Positions 8,017 through 15,826 of a stretch of DNA of 64,000 nt are shown here, piece by piece (within the stretch, counting starts at the first letter, position 1; each line of letters opens with the position of its first letter). A program made the translations under genes and the position numbers. This DNA is from Muribaculaceae bacterium (GTDB taxonomy: Bacteria > Bacteroidota > Bacteroidia > Bacteroidales > Muribaculaceae), in the NCBI GenBank assembly GCA_017626045.1, contig JAGAJP010000046.1:1-64000 (forward strand), read 5' to 3'. The notes below the pieces were generated by a model that was not told where the DNA came from, made no database searches, and was given only the letters and a program-made list of their open reading frames with translations.

Positions 8017-8043
8017 AATTGAGAATTGAGAATTGAGAATTTT
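8007..8043 (+). repeat. 7-bp AT-rich tandem array at the btuB stop
   Basis: About five copies of AGAATTN(G) follow one another, and the TAG stop of btuB lies inside the array. Similar arrays recur at 42983, 48501 and 63983. Confidence 0.7.
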
Positions 8044-8071
8044 TAATGACAATATAATATTAATGATTGAA

Positions 8072-9232
8072 ATGAAAAAAATCTTTCTTTTGCTGGCTAC
8101 AGCATTGATGGCGGCGGGATTCACCGCCTGCAGCGACAACGATGATCCCAAAGGCGGAGATTCAGGCGAGACCACGAGTGGTATCTATATTATCAACAGC
8201 GGAAATCAGAGTGCCAACATAGCGCCGTCTATAACACGCTATGACTACCTAAGCGGCGCTACTTCCCCCGCCCTTCAGGATGCCTTCCAGGCCACCAACG
8301 GCGTTATGATCGGCGACGGACTCCAGCAGGCAACGATATGCAACGGCAAGATGTATATCGCCATGTATAATTCAAACCTGATCTGGGTGGTGGAGCCGTC
8401 TACTCTGAAAATCATCACGCGGATAGTTCCGGATGGAGATGCAAAGACTCCTCGCTTCATGACATCGAAAGACGGAATGATATACTGCTCCATGTTTACC
8501 GGCTACGTATGCGAGATAGACACCAAGACCGACAAGATCACCCGCACACTGAAGGTAGGACCGAACCCGGAAAAAATGGCTATCGCAGGCAACACCCTAT
8601 ATGTGGCTTGCTCCGACGGAAACAACTATGACGGAGCAGCTTCCAACGGTGTCAAATACGGCAACAGCTATATCGCCAAGGTTGATCTTAAGACCTTCAC
8701 AGAGACGAAAGTCACCGGCCTTGAAGAAGCCGTAGGCGCGGTGCAGGCGGCATCCCTCAATCCGACAGAGGTCGTCAGCAACGGCTCTGATGTGTTCGTA
8801 GTGAGCATGGGAGACTATGACCTGAAAAAGACCAAAAACACCGTGATAAGAATTTCGGGCGATAAGGTAAGCAAGGTATGCGACGGCTCTATGATAGCAA
8901 TCGACGACAACGACCTATATGTAATCTACGCGCAGTATGGCGGAGGCGACCCGACCTATCGGAAGTATGACGCCGGGACTCTCGAAGAGAAAGGCTCCTT
9001 CATCAACCAGTCAGGCAACACGGAGGCTGTGGTGGAATATCCCGGCGGAGTAAATGCAGATCCGGTGAGCGGAGACATCGTAGTGCTCTCCTATACTCTG
9101 AGCGAAGCCGGCTATGCACAATATAAGGAACCCTGCTATGCCAATCTATATTCAAAAGACGGCAGTTTCAAGAAGAGAATAGCATGTGGCGTCGGAGCCA
9201 TCAGCGCCACATTCGTGCACACCACGAAATAA
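8072..9232 (+). CDS. btuG: BtuG-like surface beta-propeller B12-binding lipoprotein
   Basis: A lipoprotein signal (MKKIFLLLATALMAAGFTAC) is followed by a Ser/Asp-rich start (SDNDDPKGGDSGE) typical of surface export in Bacteroidetes. The rest is a seven-blade-type YncE/DUF5074 propeller with repeating GKMYIAM, MIYCSMFTG and TLYVACSDG strands. In Bacteroides, BtuG is a propeller lipoprotein encoded beside btuB that captures B12 with very high affinity and passes it to BtuB. This gene sits 55 bp after btuB under the same riboswitch. The ATG at 8072 is preferred over those at 8033 and 8063 because it starts the lipoprotein signal. Confidence 0.8.
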   Translation: MKKIFLLLATALMAAGFTACSDNDDPKGGDSGETTSGIYIINSGNQSANIAPSITRYDYLSGATSPALQDAFQATNGVMIGDGLQQATICNGKMYIAMYNSNLIWVVEPSTLKIITRIVPDGDAKTPRFMTSKDGMIYCSMFTGYVCEIDTKTDKITRTLKVGPNPEKMAIAGNTLYVACSDGNNYDGAASNGVKYGNSYIAKVDLKTFTETKVTGLEEAVGAVQAASLNPTEVVSNGSDVFVVSMGDYDLKKTKNTVIRISGDKVSKVCDGSMIAIDDNDLYVIYAQYGGGDPTYRKYDAGTLEEKGSFINQSGNTEAVVEYPGGVNADPVSGDIVVLSYTLSEAGYAQYKEPCYANLYSKDGSFKKRIACGVGAISATFVHTTK

Positions 9233-9268
9233 GCAAGTATATCTGATGAATAGCAAATGACTTGCACA

Positions 9269-10414
9269 ATGAAGAAAATGATCGGCCGGGGGCTGATTCA
9301 TTTCCTGGCTGTCGCCGCCGTGGCTTCCCTTGCCTGCTGTAAAGGGAGCCACGGCTCATCGCACGTTGACGACACCGGCGAAGACGTGGAAATGAAATAT
9401 GCCTCAAACATCAGAATCACCGTACATGGCGGCTATCATGAAGTGACCGTAAGGAATCCTTGGGACACTGTGAGGACACTGCAGAAATACATTCTCGTGC
9501 CTCGCGAAAGCGCTATGCCGGAAGATCTGCCGGAAGGGACGCTTGTGAGGATACCGGTGCGCAACGCATTGGTCTATTCCACCGTCCACACCGGGCTGCT
9601 TGACGAACTGGGAGCTGTGAGCGCCATTGGAGGAGTCTGCAACTCCGAATATATCAAATCGCAAAACATACGGCGTAGAATCGCGGCGGGAGCCGTAGCC
9701 GACTGTGGCAATAGCATGGCGCCGGACATGGAGAAGATTCTCCAGCTTCGTCCCGATGTAATCATGCTCTCGCCGTTTGAGAACAACGACAAGTATTCCA
9801 AAGTTGGGGAAATCGGCATTCCGATAATTGAATGCGCCGACTACATGGAGACATCACCGCTTGGCCGCGCCGAATGGGTTAAATTCTATGGACTGCTCAC
9901 CGGAACCGAAGAAGCTGCCGAGAGTATGTTTGAAGAAGTTGAGAAAAACTATCTTAGTATGAAGGGCCTTGCATCTAAAGCCACCCGAATGCCGAAGGTT
10001 CTGCTCGACCAGAGATACGGACAGGTGTGGAATGTACCCGCCGGCATGTCGACTACCGGCATACTCATTCAAGACGCCGGAGGTGTCAATCCATTCGCCG
10101 AGATCCGACAGAGCGGGTCGGTGCCTCTGGCTCCGGAGAAAGTGCTCTCTATGGCGCACGACGCTGACGTATGGCTTGTAAGATTCAACCAGACCACCGA
10201 CAAAAGTCTGAAGGAACTCGCCGACGACTCGCCCGTCAATTGTGAGTTCAAGGCTTTCAAGGAGGGGAACGTATATGGATGCAACACTCGCTATTCGAAC
10301 TACTTTGAGGAGACTCCCTTCCATCCGGACCGCATACTTCACGACTACATCAGAATACTCCACCCCGAACTCACCGGCGACCGCACTCTTCATTATTTTC
10401 ATCGCTTGAAATGA
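9269..10414 (+). CDS. btuF: Cobalamin ABC transporter substrate-binding protein
   Basis: This is a class III periplasmic binding protein of about 380 residues. A lipoprotein-like signal ends at SLACC. The first lobe contains VYSTVHTGLLDELGAVSAI and MAPDMEKILQLRPDVIMLSP. A long connecting helix follows at about 200-240, then a second lobe (GQVWNVPAGMSTTGILIQDA, EETPFHPDRILHDYIRILHP). The family binds B12, haem or siderophores. The riboswitch-controlled operon makes B12 the likely ligand. An ATG at 9257 is an alternative start. The protein would hand B12 from BtuB to the inner-membrane permease encoded next. Confidence 0.85.
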   Translation: MKKMIGRGLIHFLAVAAVASLACCKGSHGSSHVDDTGEDVEMKYASNIRITVHGGYHEVTVRNPWDTVRTLQKYILVPRESAMPEDLPEGTLVRIPVRNALVYSTVHTGLLDELGAVSAIGGVCNSEYIKSQNIRRRIAAGAVADCGNSMAPDMEKILQLRPDVIMLSPFENNDKYSKVGEIGIPIIECADYMETSPLGRAEWVKFYGLLTGTEEAAESMFEEVEKNYLSMKGLASKATRMPKVLLDQRYGQVWNVPAGMSTTGILIQDAGGVNPFAEIRQSGSVPLAPEKVLSMAHDADVWLVRFNQTTDKSLKELADDSPVNCEFKAFKEGNVYGCNTRYSNYFEETPFHPDRILHDYIRILHPELTGDRTLHYFHRLK

Positions 10415-10469
10415 CCGGGAAGAATCCCGAAAATCAAATCTTTTCAATTATCGACCACACCCCTCAAAA

Positions 10470-11486
10470 ATGAAATCTGCCATGCGATTTATCTTGCTCA
10501 CGCTGCTGCTTGTGGTGCTGTTTCTGCTTAACCTGTTTGTAGGATCTGTGGAAATCGCGCCGGGCGAGGTGCTCGACATACTCTTTTTCAGAGGTGACCC
10601 CGAAGGACCGATGCGGTTCATCGTGATGGGGAGCCGTCTGCCACAGGCTGTGACGGCACTTCTTGCAGGAGCGTCTCTGACAGTGGCGGGACTGATGCTG
10701 CAGACAGCGTTTCGCAATCCGCTCGCAGGGCCGTCTATACTCGGCATCACCTCGGGCGCAAGTCTCGGCGTGGCGTTTGTCATGCTTTTCCTGGGAGGGT
10801 CAGTATCGGCAGCCGGCTGGTCGGCAGGGGGATACATGGCGGTATTGGGAGGCGCGTTTGCCGGAAGCGTCGCTGTAATGGGGCTTCTCCTGCTTTTCTC
10901 TATGCTGCTGAAAAACGATCTCATGCTCCTTATCACCGGAATCATGGTAGGGTATCTTGCATCGTCGGTGATAACCCTTCTCAACTATCTCTCCACCGCC
11001 GAGGGAGTGCAGGGCTATATGTTGTGGGGGATGGGAAACTTCAACGGCGTGTCGCTCCGTCAGTTGCCGCTCTTCAGCATTGCCACGGGTGCCGGACTCG
11101 TGATGTCGGTGATGATGATAAAGCCTCTCAACGTGATACTGCTTGGAGAGAACTATGCACGAAACCTCGGTGTCAACATGCAGAAGACGCGCAACATGCT
11201 TCTTGTGGCTACCGGACTTCTGACCTCCATGGTGACCGCCTTCTGCGGCCCGATATCCTTCATAGGTCTTGCAGTGCCGCATATCTCGAGAATGATATTC
11301 CGGAAGGCAGACCACAAGGTGATCATCCCCGGCTGTATGCTGACAGGAGGCTGCACCGGACTTCTGTGCAACCTCCTGTGTGTGCTTCCCGCCGACATAG
11401 TGCTTCCGCTAAATGGCGTTACGCCGCTGATAGGCGTGCCGGTGGTGCTGTATGTAATTCTTAAGAAACGAGGAGCAAAAGGATGA
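10470..11486 (+). CDS. btuC: FecCD/BtuC-family ABC permease
   Basis: The 338 residues form about ten membrane helices with the FecCD signatures RLPQAVTALLAGASLTVAG, QTAFRNPLAGPSILGITSGA and the coupling region FCGPISFIGLAVPHISRMIF. It follows btuF by 55 bp and completes the membrane part of a B12 importer. Its stop overlaps an ATG (ATGA at 11484-11487), the usual coupling to a btuD ATPase gene. However, that frame closes after 12 codons, and the convergent purT gene ends at 11511. An ATPase must come from elsewhere if the importer works. Confidence 0.9.
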   Translation: MKSAMRFILLTLLLVVLFLLNLFVGSVEIAPGEVLDILFFRGDPEGPMRFIVMGSRLPQAVTALLAGASLTVAGLMLQTAFRNPLAGPSILGITSGASLGVAFVMLFLGGSVSAAGWSAGGYMAVLGGAFAGSVAVMGLLLLFSMLLKNDLMLLITGIMVGYLASSVITLLNYLSTAEGVQGYMLWGMGNFNGVSLRQLPLFSIATGAGLVMSVMMIKPLNVILLGENYARNLGVNMQKTRNMLLVATGLLTSMVTAFCGPISFIGLAVPHISRMIFRKADHKVIIPGCMLTGGCTGLLCNLLCVLPADIVLPLNGVTPLIGVPVVLYVILKKRGAKG

Positions 11487-11510
11487 CAGAGGATTGTTAC
11501 CCTCTACTGC

Positions 11511-12692
11511 TTACGCCTTAACAACAAGATTATTGTATGCCCGCTCGGCTTTTTCGCGTGCCGCATCCACTGATTCGGCTCTTGCGAGGATGACACCCAT
11601 GCGGCGATGACCGTGAACTTCCGGTTTGCCGAAGATTCGCAGCTGTGTGCCGGGCTCGGAGAGAACCGCCTCAAGGTTGTCGAACTCCACGCAGTCGGTG
11701 TCTCCTTCCACCACGATTGCACGCGACGCCGAGGGACCATAGAAGTCGATGGCAGGCACCGGGAGTCCGAGAAGAGCGCGGGCGTGGAGCGCGAATTCCG
11801 ACATATCCTGGGAGATCATGGTGACCATGCCCGTGTCGTGCGGACGCGGCGACACCTCGCTGAAGATTACCTCGTCGCCCTTTACAAACAGTTCTACTCC
11901 AAAGATACCGTATCCGCCGAGGGCGTCGGTGACCTTCTTTGCTATTTCCTTCGCCGATTCAATCGCCGCCTCGCTCATAGGCTGGGGCTGCCAGGAATAA
12001 CGGTAGTCGCCGTTGACCTGGATGTGGCCTACCGGCTGACAGAACTCCGTGCCGCTTACGCTGCGCACTGTGAGGAGTGTTATCTCATAGTCGAAGTCTA
12101 CGAAACCTTCCACAATGACACGCCCGGCGCCGGCGCGTCCGCCCTCCTGCGCCTCTTTCCATGCGGCGTCTATCTGCTCAGGACTTTTGATCACACTCTG
12201 GCCATGACCGGAACTGCTCATGATAGGCTTCACCACGCACGGGATACCTATTTCCTCGACAGCTTTGTCAAATTCTTCTCGTGTCGAGGCAAAAAGATAG
12301 CGCGAGGTGGTGATTCCAAGTTCTTCGTGGGCGAGGCGACGTATTCCCTCTCGGTTCATGGTTAGCCATGCTGCGCGGGCGGTGGGAGTTACGTTGAAGC
12401 CTTCATTCTCGAGTTCCACGAGAGTAGAGGTGGCTATCGCCTCTATCTCAGGAATTATGTGGTCGGGGCGCTCCAGTTCCACTATGCGCCGTAGCTCATC
12501 GCCGTCAAGCATATTGAAGACGTGGCTGCGGTGTGCCACCTGCATTGCCGGAGCGTTGGGATATTTGTCGCATGCCACGACCTCCACGCCGAGACGCTGG
12601 AGTTCGATTGCCACTTCCTTGCCGAGTTCGCCGCTTCCGAGGAGGAGTGCCTTGCGGCCTTTCGGGGTGTTGATGCTTCCTATTTTTGCCAT
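11511..12692 (-). CDS. purT: Formate-dependent phosphoribosylglycinamide formyltransferase
   Basis: This ATP-grasp enzyme of 393 residues, the normal PurT length, converts GAR to formyl-GAR in purine synthesis using formate and ATP. The N-terminal nucleotide-fold start is [23 protein letters not shown]-grasp motifs include [37 protein letters not shown] and HDTGMVTM. The C-terminal domain holds [17 protein letters not shown]. Transcription is monocistronic from a TAATTTTG element 17 bp upstream. Confidence 0.96.
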   Translation of the reverse strand: MAKIGSINTPKGRKALLLGSGELGKEVAIELQRLGVEVVACDKYPNAPAMQVAHRSHVFNMLDGDELRRIVELERPDHIIPEIEAIATSTLVELENEGFNVTPTARAAWLTMNREGIRRLAHEELGITTSRYLFASTREEFDKAVEEIGIPCVVKPIMSSSGHGQSVIKSPEQIDAAWKEAQEGGRAGAGRVIVEGFVDFDYEITLLTVRSVSGTEFCQPVGHIQVNGDYRYSWQPQPMSEAAIESAKEIAKKVTDALGGYGIFGVELFVKGDEVIFSEVSPRPHDTGMVTMISQDMSEFALHARALLGLPVPAIDFYGPSASRAIVVEGDTDCVEFDNLEAVLSEPGTQLRIFGKPEVHGHRRMGVILARAESVDAAREKAERAYNNLVVKA

Positions 12693-12708
12693 AATTTCAA
12701 TTTTTCTG

Positions 12709-12716
12709 CAAAATTA
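12709..12716 (-). promoter_or_regulatory. -7 element for purT
   Basis: TAATTTTG on the minus strand lies 17 bp before the purT ATG, so the mRNA leader would be only about 10 nt. No TTTG -33 element is evident where expected. Confidence 0.5.
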
Positions 12717-12736
12717 ATAAAAATTTTTGAATTGGG

Positions 12737-12795
12737 CAGACAAGTCGGACTGGTCGGACCGGTCAGACAAGTCAGACAGGTCCGACAGGTCTGAC
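12737..12795. repeat. 9-bp-period tandem array
   Basis: Six and a half units with the pattern CNGACNNGT run without interruption (CAGACAAGT, CGGACTGGT, CGGACCGGT and so on). The array sits between the terminator of the upstream lipoprotein gene and the purT promoter. Confidence 0.85.
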
Positions 12796-12796
12796 T

Positions 12797-12827
12797 AAAA
12801 AAAAAGCGCTCCGGAGAGCGCTTTTTT
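12797..12827 (-). terminator. Terminator of the 12843-13331 lipoprotein gene
   Basis: AAAAAGCGCTC and GAGCGCTTTTT form the stem, followed on the minus strand by a run of nine T. It lies 16 bp after the stop codon. Confidence 0.85.
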
Positions 12828-12842
12828 AGGGGTTCATTGCCT

Positions 12843-13331
12843 TCAGTCGTCGTATGGACGGATGCTGATGGTGTATACAGCGGTTCCGAGTTCTGCACCG
12901 GCCGGAAGATCCTCTTCGGAGTCAACCACCACAATGGGCACCTCCATATAGCAGTGGCTCATCGTCTTGTCGACCTCAAGCACTGTCGCCTCAAGACCGA
13001 GACGGTTAGCGCCGTTTTCCACGAGCGGCATCTTTTCAAGCGAGATGTAGATGGGGAGCGGACTCCATGTGATGCTGGGGGCAGGGATGTAGTTCCAATA
13101 GAAATATACATTTGCCAAAGCGGCGTCTTTGTCGGAATTAGCGGCTCTTGTCACAATGTTTGAGATGCCGAAAGGCTTCGACTCCACGGCGTATATAACA
13201 CCGTTTTTCGCTACGGCATTCTGAAACGTGAAGGTTACATTAACCTCGGGCAGATCGTCATCGTCGCTGCATCCGGTAAAGGTCAGCATCAACGGAAGGG
13301 CAAGAATTAGGGATAAGAGTAATTTCTTCAT
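12843..13331 (-). CDS. Lipoprotein of unknown function
   Basis: This 162-residue protein has a lipoprotein signal (MKKLLLSLILALPLMLTFTG then Cys) and an Asp-rich +2 region (SDDDDLPEV) suggesting surface exposure. The remainder looks like a single beta-sandwich domain, with VTFTFQNAVAKNGVIYAVES and the C-terminal strand GTAVYTISIRPYDD. I do not recognise a family. It is a single gene between its own terminator and the divergent dacB gene. Confidence 0.75.
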   Translation of the reverse strand: MKKLLLSLILALPLMLTFTGCSDDDDLPEVNVTFTFQNAVAKNGVIYAVESKPFGISNIVTRAANSDKDAALANVYFYWNYIPAPSITWSPLPIYISLEKMPLVENGANRLGLEATVLEVDKTMSHCYMEVPIVVVDSEEDLPAGAELGTAVYTISIRPYDD

Positions 13332-13401
13332 GATTATCTGAAATTAAATTATATTCTACAAAAAGATAACGCAGAATCAGGAGGAAAGTTCTTTTTATTG
13401 A

Positions 13402-13433
13402 TTTGTGGGGATAGGAAAATTTTTATAATTTTG
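13402..13433 (+). promoter_or_regulatory. Promoter of the PBP4-type gene
   Basis: TTTG at 13402-13405, 20 nt, then TAATTTTG at 13426-13433 fits the Bacteroidetes consensus. The ATG begins only 4 nt after the element, so the transcript may be nearly leaderless. Confidence 0.7.
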
Positions 13434-13437
13434 CGTC

Positions 13438-14652
13438 ATGAAAAAGATTGTTTTGGTTTTTGCGCTGCTGACGATGGCGGCGTCATTCTCATTCGCGGCA
13501 TCTCCATTGCAGACATTTCTCAGAAACCGGGCGGTTGACGAAGATGCCACGGCAGTTCTGATTCAGGACCTTGCGACCGGCAAGACATTAGTATCGCACA
13601 ACGCCGGCAAGTCGCTTCTTCCTGCGTCAGTGATGAAGACAGTGACAATAGCGGCACTTCTGAGTGAAGAGGGCACCGACCGACGATTCCACACTCCGGT
13701 GTATCTCGACGGAAAAGTCAAGGGCGATGTGCTTGACGGCGACCTGGTGATAGTGGGTAGCGGTGATCCAACACTCGGAGCCGACTGCGAACCGGCATCC
13801 GCCGACATCTCGCAGGAGATACTGGAGGCTCTCCGCAAGCGAGGCATCAGCCGGATCACCGGAGAGATTCGCGTGGACACTTCTCTATACAAGGGTCCTG
13901 CATGTCCTCCATCCTGGGCTACGGCAGACCTGCTGGAGGCTTACGGCACAGGAAGCCATGCACTCAACTACCGCCGCAACGCCCGTGGCAGCCATGCTGT
14001 GACGAATCCGGAGACGGTATTTCTCGCGCATCTGAGCAATACGCTCCACAATGCCGGAATCGAGACCGGAGGGAGAGCCAAGGCAGGAAGCACAGGCGTC
14101 AGAGACAGCCGACACTCGGAATTACTGATTGACCACACAAGCGACAGATACGAGGAAGTGATGCGAAGCTGCATGATGCGAAGCGACAACCTCTTTGCCG
14201 AGAACATGCTGCGTGCATTCTCTCTCTGCAGGGGTAAGGAGGGGTCTACGTCGGCAGCAGCCAATGAAATGCAAAACTACTGGAAAGGCAAGGGGATGCC
14301 GTGCGACGGAGTAACCGTCATCGACGGGAGCGGCCTCTCACGCAGCAACCGAGTGACAGCCAACTTCATCAACAGCATACTGCGACACATGGGCGACAAT
14401 GAGGCGTATGCCTCTTTCATGCCACTCGCCGGAGCTGAAGGAACACTGAAAAGCTTCCTGAAAGACACCCCCTTGGAAGCGTATGTGGCTATGAAGACCG
14501 GAAGCATGAAAGGCATACAGTGCTACGCCGGCTACATGCTTGACGAGAAATTCGCGCCCACTCACAGCATCGTAATTCTCATGAACGGGATAGGGAAAAG
14601 AAGCGAAGCCCAAAGAGCGGCGGAGGAGCTGCTGATGGAAACTTTTCAATAA
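13438..14652 (+). CDS. dacB: D-alanyl-D-alanine carboxypeptidase/endopeptidase (PBP4 family)
   Basis: This periplasmic serine peptidase of the S13 family trims or cleaves peptidoglycan stem peptides. A signal peptide ends near ASFSFAA. The active-site tetrad SVMK gives Ser64 and Lys67. The second motif is SGLSRSN (SxN) and the third is KTGSM (KTG). At 404 residues it is close to the shorter Bacteroidetes PBP4 proteins. The last 7 bp overlap the convergent AI-2E permease gene at the point where a 9-bp repeat array begins. Confidence 0.92.
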   Translation: MKKIVLVFALLTMAASFSFAASPLQTFLRNRAVDEDATAVLIQDLATGKTLVSHNAGKSLLPASVMKTVTIAALLSEEGTDRRFHTPVYLDGKVKGDVLDGDLVIVGSGDPTLGADCEPASADISQEILEALRKRGISRITGEIRVDTSLYKGPACPPSWATADLLEAYGTGSHALNYRRNARGSHAVTNPETVFLAHLSNTLHNAGIETGGRAKAGSTGVRDSRHSELLIDHTSDRYEEVMRSCMMRSDNLFAENMLRAFSLCRGKEGSTSAAANEMQNYWKGKGMPCDGVTVIDGSGLSRSNRVTANFINSILRHMGDNEAYASFMPLAGAEGTLKSFLKDTPLEAYVAMKTGSMKGIQCYAGYMLDEKFAPTHSIVILMNGIGKRSEAQRAAEELLMETFQ

Positions 14653-15812
14653 TGCTCAGGGGAGTTGTCGGACTTGTCTGACTGGTCGGACTGGTCGGAC
14701 AAGTCTGACTGGTCGGACCGGTCTGACATCTGAGAGTCCGGGAGAGAGCGGCGGACAATGTAAAGGTCATAGTAGGAGAGGATGAGTGTGGTCAGCGGAA
14801 GTGCTATTATAAGTCCGAGGAAGCCGAGCAGCGACCCCCAGATTGACAGGGACAGCAGGATTACCGCCGGATTGAGTCCCATCGCCTTGCCCATTATCTT
14901 CGGTGTTAGGATGAAATCCTGAATGCACTGCACCACCACATATACCGCCATCGTCTCCCAGAACAATACCCAGAAATCTACAGTGCCGCCAATAGAACCG
15001 ACAAGGCATAGGAACGCCGCTATCGGAAGGGACACAAGTTGAAGATAGGGAACCATGTTGAGCAGACCGATGAAAAGTCCGAAGATGACCGCCATCGGAA
15101 GCCCGATGATGAGAAACCCGATGGAAAAAAGAACGCCGACAGATGCCGCCACACAGAACTGTCCACGAAAATAGCGGTTGGCGGAAGTCTCGATATCCCT
15201 AAGTATCTGCATAACCTGCTCGCGCTGCCCATAAGGAATAAGGCGTCGGAACGACCGCGACATCTTGTCAAAGTCGAGCATGATGAACACTAAATATAGA
15301 AGCACCACCATCCAGCTGACAAGACCGATTATGAAACTTACCGACGAACCGATGAACGACCATGTCTTGCCGAGACTGTTTTTGATAAGCTCAGTCCACT
15401 GCTCACGGCTCAGAAGGCGTCCTATCTGCTCCAGATCTATGTTTTCACGAATAAATTCATGTATCTCGCGGGAAATATAGGGAATCTGAATCCGGTTTGA
15501 GGCATAGTCGCGTATCAGCGCCGTCATCGCAGCGCATTCATCCACGAGATAAGGCACAATCAGCCAACCTATTACACTGATAAGCACCACAGCCTCCACT
15601 ATCGTGAGCATTACCGGGAAGAAACGCTTGCGACAATGAAGAATCTTCTTGTTGAGCCTCACCCATGGCTCAAGGATATAGGCGATAAGGAAAGCGACGA
15701 AAAACGGTAACAGCACCGGACTCAGAAGGTCGAGGACATATATCGCCGCCACAATGCCGCACACAGAGAAAAAGATGCGGACAACTCGGTCGAAGGTATA
15801 GGGACGTTTCAT
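14646..15812 (-). CDS. AI-2E family transporter (PF01594)
   Basis: This 388-residue inner-membrane protein has about eight hydrophobic segments. The family pattern is visible in VLLPFFVAFLIAYILEPWV, FGLFIGLLNMVPYLQLVSLP and DFILTPKIMGKAMGLNPAVI. Members range from autoinducer-2 exporters to Na/Li-proton antiporters, so the substrate is open. The last ~26 residues are an SDx repeat encoded by the 9-bp array and probably lie outside the conserved fold. It is the final gene of the operon from 22631, following the antiporter by 14 bp. Confidence 0.88.
   Translation of the reverse strand: MKRPYTFDRVVRIFFSVCGIVAAIYVLDLLSPVLLPFFVAFLIAYILEPWVRLNKKILHCRKRFFPVMLTIVEAVVLISVIGWLIVPYLVDECAAMTALIRDYASNRIQIPYISREIHEFIRENIDLEQIGRLLSREQWTELIKNSLGKTWSFIGSSVSFIIGLVSWMVVLLYLVFIMLDFDKMSRSFRRLIPYGQREQVMQILRDIETSANRYFRGQFCVAASVGVLFSIGFLIIGLPMAVIFGLFIGLLNMVPYLQLVSLPIAAFLCLVGSIGGTVDFWVLFWETMAVYVVVQCIQDFILTPKIMGKAMGLNPAVILLSLSIWGSLLGFLGLIIALPLTTLILSYYDLYIVRRSLPDSQMSDRSDQSDLSDQSDQSDKSDNSPEHY
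14665..14727. repeat. 9-bp-period tandem array translated in the AI-2E permease tail
   Basis: There are seven exact 9-bp units of the form NNGTCNGAC. On the minus strand they are read in frame as SDR-SDQ-SDL-SDQ-SDQ-SDK-SDN, the C-terminal tail of the permease. It is the same repeat type as at 12737 and 25016. Confidence 0.9.
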
Positions 15813-15826
15813 TTTTTATCTATTGG

